DNA from: Parvibaculum sp035325945
Lineage (GTDB): Bacteria > Pseudomonadota > Alphaproteobacteria > Parvibaculales > Parvibaculaceae
Assembly: GCF_035325945.1 (NCBI RefSeq)
Contig: NZ_DAOKYX010000003.1
Span: forward strand, 83,789-147,788
DNA length: 64,000 nt
Direction: 5' to 3'
Shown here piece after piece: positions 60,092 to 64,000 of the stretch. Under the pieces are notes generated by a model. That model did no database searches, was not told the DNA's origin, and saw nothing but the letters and a program-made list of their open reading frames with translations. Both the position numbers and the translations under genes were made by a program. Within the stretch, counting starts at the first letter, position 1. Each line of letters begins with the position of its first letter.

Positions 60092-60110
60092 TGCGGAGCA
60101 CTACTCCGCA
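60092..60110. promoter_or_regulatory. Perfect inverted repeat TGCGGAG-N5-CTCCGCA before the diiron gene
   Basis: Arms at 60092-60098 and 60104-60110; it ends 25 bp before the diiron protein ATG, at or just past the likely transcription start. This is a typical repressor position. It is a different motif from the TTGC-N3-GCAA site in the same region. Confidence 0.5.
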
Positions 60111-60135
60111 AATTCATGAGGGAGGGAGGAACCGC

Positions 60136-61215
60136 ATGAGCTTCGCCAAGGAATACGCCATCCCGCTCGAGGGCAGCCACTGGTCGGTGCCGCAGAGCTT
60201 CGACGCCACGTTCAACTGGAAATACGATCCCGAGCGCGCGGCGATGATGGGCCTCTATCGCAAGGGCGTGGAGATGCAGTGGGATGCGAATACCCGCATC
60301 GACTGGTCCCAGGAGCTTGACGAGGACAATCCCGAACAGCTTCCCGACGAGATGTTGCCGATCAACGGCATGGCGCAGTTCGAGAAGATGTCGCGCAAGG
60401 AGAAGGCCAACGTCCGCAAGCATTTCCAGGCGTGGCAGCTTTCGCAGTTCATGCAGGGCGAACAGGGAGCGCTCATCTGCACGGCGAAGATCGTCACGCA
60501 GGTGCCGGACATGGATTCCAAGTTCTATGCCTCGACGCAGGTCATCGACGAGGCGCGCCATGTCGAGAGTTACAAGCGCCTTCTGGAAAAATTCGGCCTC
60601 GCCTATCCGATGACGAAGCCCTTGCAGGACCTCATCGAGCAGACGCTGCTCGATTCCCGCTGGGACATGACCTATCTCGGCATGCAGATCGTGATCGAGG
60701 GGCTGGCGCTCGCCTCCTTCGCGCAAATCCGCGACCACGCGCAGAACCCGCTTGCCGCCGCCGTCAATGCCTATGTGATGCAGGACGAGTCGCGTCACGT
60801 CGCCTTCGGCCGCCTCGCGCTCAGGGATTATTATCCTCAGCTCACGGAGAAAGAGCGCGACGAGCGCGAGGAGTTCCTGCTCGAGGCGAGCTATCTCATG
60901 CGCGACCGGTTCGACGCCGTGGAGGTGTGGAAGAATCTCGGCCTCAACCCGGTCGACTGCGCCGAGCACATGTATCACTCCGGCTTCATGGAGACGTTCC
61001 GCAACGGGCTCTTCCAGCGCATCGTGCCCATCGTCAAGGATATCGGCCTCTGGGGGCCGCGTATCCGAAAGGGGTATGAGGAAATGGGCGTGATCGGCTT
61101 TGCCGATCAGGACGTCGAGGCGCTCCAGAGCAATGATGACAGCATCGCGCGGGATTTCGACGCCCGCCGCAAACATATCGAACGCGTCGCCGCAAGGGCG
61201 TCCGCCGCCGAATAA
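60136..61215 (+). CDS. ferritin-like diiron protein (putative oxygenase)
   Basis: The 359-residue protein carries a complete four-helix diiron set: Glu109, Glu139-x-x-His142 (DEARH), Glu188 and Glu218-x-x-His221 (DESRH). This is the ligand pattern of AurF-type N-oxygenases, R2-like oxidases and related ferritin-like enzymes. The substrate is unknown. GGGAGGAACC precedes the ATG. It is divergent from ccr and ends with a clear terminator. Its strong linkage with ccr suggests a role near acyl-CoA metabolism, but this is inference only. Confidence 0.8.
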   Translation: MSFAKEYAIPLEGSHWSVPQSFDATFNWKYDPERAAMMGLYRKGVEMQWDANTRIDWSQELDEDNPEQLPDEMLPINGMAQFEKMSRKEKANVRKHFQAWQLSQFMQGEQGALICTAKIVTQVPDMDSKFYASTQVIDEARHVESYKRLLEKFGLAYPMTKPLQDLIEQTLLDSRWDMTYLGMQIVIEGLALASFAQIRDHAQNPLAAAVNAYVMQDESRHVAFGRLALRDYYPQLTEKERDEREEFLLEASYLMRDRFDAVEVWKNLGLNPVDCAEHMYHSGFMETFRNGLFQRIVPIVKDIGLWGPRIRKGYEEMGVIGFADQDVEALQSNDDSIARDFDARRKHIERVAARASAAE

Positions 61216-61247
61216 GACTCGAAAAAGAAAGTCGATCGGCGCGAGTG

Positions 61248-61280
61248 AAACGCCGGGGCCCACAAGGCTCCGGCGTTTTT
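61248..61280 (+). terminator. Rho-independent terminator of the diiron gene
   Basis: AACGCCGGGGCC pairs with GGCTCCGGCGTT across a CACAA loop, with TTTTTGATT following. It lies 33 bp after the stop codon. Confidence 0.85.
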
Positions 61281-61380
61281 GATTGGTATGGCGGGTCGCG
61301 GCAGATTGGGATGTCGGTCCGCGGATCGAAAGCGTATGATGAATTCGGTCAGGGGGCTTCATTCGATCCCGGAGGGACAG

Positions 61381-61881
61381 ATGACGACCAAAGCCACCCG
61401 CGATTTCAGACACCGCTTGTCCGCCCTCACTCTCGCTGCGACATTGCTCCTGCCGGCGGTGGCGCTTGCCGAGGAAAAGCCCGCGGAGCGGATGCCGACA
61501 CCTCCGCCTCAAGGGCAGAACATGCCTCCGCAGGGCGAGCGGCACATGCAGCCGCCACCCCAGCACCGCGCGGAGGAAGGCCGCAAGATGCACCGCACGA
61601 CGATGCGGCGCGAGCATCCCGAATTCACGGCCGATCAGTCGGGCTTCGCGCGCGATTATTACCGCATGCATAATTGGGAAGGACGTCCGCTGCCGCACGG
61701 TCAGCGCGTCAGGGTCGGGCACAAGCTGCCGCGCGGCGCCTACAGGCATCCACTGCCGGCCGATCTCGCCTATCGCTTTCCGCATGGCCACGGCTATGAG
61801 GCCTATATCGTCGGCGACGACATCGTGCTCGTGGCGGTGGCGACGGGCGTCGTCGTCGATATCCTGTCCAATGTCCGCTAA
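61381..61881 (+). CDS. RcnB-like periplasmic protein
   Basis: The 166-residue protein has a signal peptide (residues 1-30) and a Pro/Gln/Met-rich linker. The C-terminal half (REHPEFTADQSGFARDYYRMHNWEGRPLPHGQRVRVGHKLPRGAYRHPLPADLAYRFPHGHGYEAYIVGDDIVLVAVATGVVVDIL) is the RcnB/CigR-type domain. RcnB in E. coli is a periplasmic nickel/cobalt homeostasis factor; CigR is a Salmonella anti-virulence protein. The metal role is inferred. GGAGGGAC precedes the ATG. Confidence 0.85.
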   Translation: MTTKATRDFRHRLSALTLAATLLLPAVALAEEKPAERMPTPPPQGQNMPPQGERHMQPPPQHRAEEGRKMHRTTMRREHPEFTADQSGFARDYYRMHNWEGRPLPHGQRVRVGHKLPRGAYRHPLPADLAYRFPHGHGYEAYIVGDDIVLVAVATGVVVDILSNVR

Positions 61882-61900
61882 CGGGGCGGCGGCCCGCCTC

Positions 61901-61926
61901 GGGGCCCGGGCGCCGATCCGGGCCCC
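61901..61926 (+). terminator. Strong hairpin after the RcnB-like gene
   Basis: GGGGCCCGG (61901-61909) pairs perfectly with CCGGGCCCC (61918-61926) around an 8-nt loop, and CTTTT follows. It is 19 bp after the stop and probably separates this gene from ecm. Confidence 0.7.
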
Positions 61927-61933
61927 AATGCTT

Positions 61934-61944
61934 TTGCGCTGCAA
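61934..61944. promoter_or_regulatory. TTGC-N3-GCAA palindrome upstream of ecm
   Basis: TTGCGCTGCAA lies in TTTTGCGCTGCAAC, 55 bp before the ecm start. It differs by one base from the ccr site at 59983 over 14 bp. The two are in the same kind of position, between a structural hairpin and the gene. Confidence 0.6.
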
Positions 61945-61999
61945 CCATGCCTGTGATAATGGGCGAGGCTATTCGGACGCAGCGTAAAAGGCGGAAGAC

Positions 62000-63997
62000 A
62001 TGGCAAAGGAAGAAGGCGGCCAGCCGGACGCGGGCAGGGACAAGCCCTGGATTTTCCGTACCTATGCGGGCCATTCGACCGCCCAGGCCTCGAACGAGCT
62101 TTACCGCACCAACCTCGCCCGCGGGCAGACCGGCCTTTCGGTCGCCTTCGATCTGCCGACGCAGACCGGATATGACAGCGATCACGAGCTTGCGCGCGGC
62201 GAGGTCGGCAAGGTCGGCGTGCCGGTCAGCCATATCGGCGACATGCGCCAGCTTTTCGAGGGCATCCCGCTCGAAAAGATGAACACCTCGATGACGATCA
62301 ACGCGACGGCCGCCTGGCTCCTCGCGCTCTATATCGCCGTCGCCGACGAGCAGGGCGCCGACCGCGCAAAGCTTCAGGGCACGGTGCAGAACGACATCAT
62401 CAAGGAGTATCTCTCGCGCGGCACCTATGTGTTCCCGCCCGAGCCCTCCATGCGGCTCATCACCGACATCGTTTCCTATACCTATCGCGAAGTGCCGAAG
62501 TGGAATCCGACCAATGTCTGCTCCTATCACCTGCAGGAAGCGGGCGCGACGCCGGTGCAGGAGCTTGCCTTCGCGCTCGCCAATGCGATCGCCGTTCTCG
62601 ACCATGTGCGGGCGAGCGGGCAGGTGCCGGAGGCGGAGTTTCCGCAGGTCGTGGGGCGCATCTCCTTCTTCGTCAATGCGGGCGTGCGCTTCATCACCGA
62701 GATCGCCAAGATGCGCGCCTTCGTCGATCTCTGGGACGAGATCTGCCGGACGCGCTATGGCGTGACCGATGCGAAGCTCCGCCGCTTCCGCTATGGCGTG
62801 CAGGTGAATTCGCTCGGCCTCACCGAGCAGCAGCCGGAAAACAACGTCTATCGCATCCTGATCGAGATGCTGGCCGTCACGCTGTCGAAGAAGGCGCGGG
62901 CACGCGCCGTGCAGCTTCCGGCCTGGAACGAGGCGCTGGGCCTGCCGCGCCCCTGGGATCAGCAATGGTCGCTTCGCGCGCAGCAGATTCTCGCCTTCGA
63001 GACGGACCTTCTTCAGTATGAGGATATTTTCGACGGCAGCCATGTGATGGATGCCAAGGTCGAGGCGCTGAAGGCCGAGGCGCGCGAGGAACTGGCCCGG
63101 ATCGAGGAGATGGGCGGCGCGATCGTCGCCATCGAGAGCGCCTATATGAAGGAGCAGCTCGTCTCGTCGAATTCTGCGCGGCTGGCGGCGATCGAGGCGG
63201 GCGAGCAGGTGGTCGTCGGCGTCAACAGATATGTCGAGACCGCGCCTTCGCCGCTGGCGACCGGAGAGGGCTCGATCCTCACCGTTCCGGCCGAGGTCGA
63301 GGCGGGGCAGATCGCGCGGCTCAAGGCGTGGCGCGCGGCGCGCGACGCAGGGGCGGTCGAGGCCGCGCTCGCCGAGCTTCGCCGCGCGGCGAAGGAAGGC
63401 CGCAACATCATGGAGCCCTCCATCGCCTGCGCGCGCGCCGGCGTGACCACGGGCGAATGGGGAACGGCGCTGCGCTCGATCTTCGGCGAGTATCGCGCGC
63501 CGACCGGTGTTTCACGCGCCGCGCGCAACGATGCGCCGGAACTCGACCGCGTGCGCGAGATGGTCGATGCCGTTTCGGTGAAGCTCGGAAGGCGGCTCAA
63601 GTTCCTCGTCGGCAAGCCGGGCCTCGACGGCCATTCCAACGGCGCCGAGCAGATCGCGGTCCGCGCGCGCGACTGCGGCATGGATGTCGTCTATGACGGC
63701 ATCCGTCTCACCCCCGCCGAGATCGTGGAGGCGGCGCGCGAAGGCCGCGTGCATGTGCTTGGGCTCTCGATCCTTTCGGGCTCGCATGTGCAGCTCGTGA
63801 CCGAGGTGATGACGCACCTCAAGGATGAGGGGATCGACGTTCCGGTCGTCGTGGGCGGTATCATTCCGCGCGAGGATGCCGAAAGGCTCCGCGCCGCGGG
63901 CGTCGCCGCCATCTATACGCCCAAGGACTTTCAGATCACCGACATCATGGCCGACATCGTGCGGCTGGTGGACTGGAACACCGACGCGGCGGCGTGA
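62000..63997 (+). CDS. ecm: ethylmalonyl-CoA mutase
   Basis: Ecm isomerises (2R)-ethylmalonyl-CoA to (2S)-methylsuccinyl-CoA using adenosylcobalamin. The 665-residue protein has the TIM-barrel substrate domain (GQTGLSVAFDLPTQTGYDSDHELARGEVGKVGVPVSH; MNTSMTINATAAWLLALY; TNVCSYHLQEAGATPVQELAF) and a C-terminal B12 domain with the DxHxxG motif in GLDGHSNGAEQIA and LSILSGSHVQLV. The TGYDSDH and PVSHIGDM stretch matches Ecm/MeaA rather than methylmalonyl-CoA mutase. It ends 3 bp from the window edge. Downstream genes are not visible. Confidence 0.95.
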   Translation: MAKEEGGQPDAGRDKPWIFRTYAGHSTAQASNELYRTNLARGQTGLSVAFDLPTQTGYDSDHELARGEVGKVGVPVSHIGDMRQLFEGIPLEKMNTSMTINATAAWLLALYIAVADEQGADRAKLQGTVQNDIIKEYLSRGTYVFPPEPSMRLITDIVSYTYREVPKWNPTNVCSYHLQEAGATPVQELAFALANAIAVLDHVRASGQVPEAEFPQVVGRISFFVNAGVRFITEIAKMRAFVDLWDEICRTRYGVTDAKLRRFRYGVQVNSLGLTEQQPENNVYRILIEMLAVTLSKKARARAVQLPAWNEALGLPRPWDQQWSLRAQQILAFETDLLQYEDIFDGSHVMDAKVEALKAEAREELARIEEMGGAIVAIESAYMKEQLVSSNSARLAAIEAGEQVVVGVNRYVETAPSPLATGEGSILTVPAEVEAGQIARLKAWRAARDAGAVEAALAELRRAAKEGRNIMEPSIACARAGVTTGEWGTALRSIFGEYRAPTGVSRAARNDAPELDRVREMVDAVSVKLGRRLKFLVGKPGLDGHSNGAEQIAVRARDCGMDVVYDGIRLTPAEIVEAAREGRVHVLGLSILSGSHVQLVTEVMTHLKDEGIDVPVVVGGIIPREDAERLRAAGVAAIYTPKDFQITDIMADIVRLVDWNTDAAA

Positions 63998-64000
63998 GCC

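Noticed and set aside
59857..61944. A 695-codon minus-strand open frame opposite the diiron and RcnB-like genes
   Set aside because: It is the complement of well-supported genes, rich in Arg/His/Leu without family motifs; long antisense frames are common at this GC content.

Overview
The window is a high-GC, densely coded chromosomal segment of an alphaproteobacterium. The markers are metX-metW, phaR-phaA-phaB, a complete set of C4/C5 ethylmalonyl-CoA pathway signature enzymes (Ccr, Mcd, Ecm), a B12-dependent ribonucleotide reductase, a TIGR02302/DUF4175 protein, PAS_5 proteins and CtrA-type promoter boxes. The family content looks most like a free-living Hyphomicrobiales/Parvibaculum-like heterotroph, but there is no rRNA or other phylogenetic anchor here, so the genus is inference. 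I found no tRNA, rRNA, CRISPR array, prophage or intact insertion sequence. One 100-bp assembly gap (Ns) lies at 35597-35696.

Layout: 1-5.1 kb holds the end of a P-type cation ATPase, a DUF2061 membrane protein behind a Fur-like box, a NUDIX hydrolase, alanine dehydrogenase, a SPOR-domain protein behind a CtrA box, ribosomal protein L32 with its terminator, a DUF2817 peptidase and a small membrane protein. 5.1-10.7 kb is the pabB-pabA-pabC folate operon, a sorbosone dehydrogenase-like protein fused to cytochrome c, and an alpha/beta hydrolase. 10.9-13.3 kb is a small fatty-acid/acyl-CoA operon. 13.5-18.2 kb is a c-di-GMP protein and the phaR/phaAB polyhydroxybutyrate locus. 18.2-21.9 kb is a Tat-exported DUF882 peptidase, polysaccharide deacetylase, DUF985 cupin, GloB and a methyltransferase. 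21.9-26.9 kb is metXW divergent from a chorismate mutase-hisC-tyrA operon. 26.9-31.4 kb contains DUF2125, ChaC, YcaQ, VOC, CreA and nuclease genes. 31.6-34.8 kb has nrdJ and plsC. 34.9-39.4 kb has ydcF, the assembly gap, ftsEX, a zinc-ribbon protein, hpt and a CpdR-like response regulator. 39.4-46.9 kb has a TIGR02302 protein, lysA, an LptM-like lipoprotein, argH, a TlpA-like thioredoxin and two tandem PAS_5 proteins. 47.0-52.9 kb has 3-hydroxybutyryl-CoA dehydrogenase, etfBA, a PduO-type cobalamin adenosyltransferase, cytochrome b561, a LinB-like haloalkane dehalogenase and a PagL-like protein. 53-64 kb has a HIG1-type protein, mcd, a persulfide dioxygenase/rhodanese/TauE sulfur cluster, ccr, a diiron protein, an RcnB-like protein and ecm.

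The genes fit together as acetyl-CoA-centred metabolism. PhaA and PhaB make (R)-3-hydroxybutyryl-CoA for storage. Hbd, ETF and the ethylmalonyl-CoA enzymes move C4 units to C5 and on toward glyoxylate and propionyl-CoA. Ecm and NrdJ both need adenosylcobalamin, which the PduO-type enzyme makes. The most interesting signal is a shared 11-bp palindrome, TTGC-N3-GCAA, in front of both ccr and ecm, with a one-mismatch version in the phaR-phaA intergenic region. It suggests one regulator, plausibly PhaR, joining storage and acetyl-CoA assimilation. Second-tier signals are a four-helix diiron protein of unknown function divergent from ccr with its own palindrome, two full CtrA boxes at cell-envelope/division genes, a LinB-type dehalogenase with the LinB catalytic residues at the same positions, and a tandem repeat in the persulfide-oxidation promoter.
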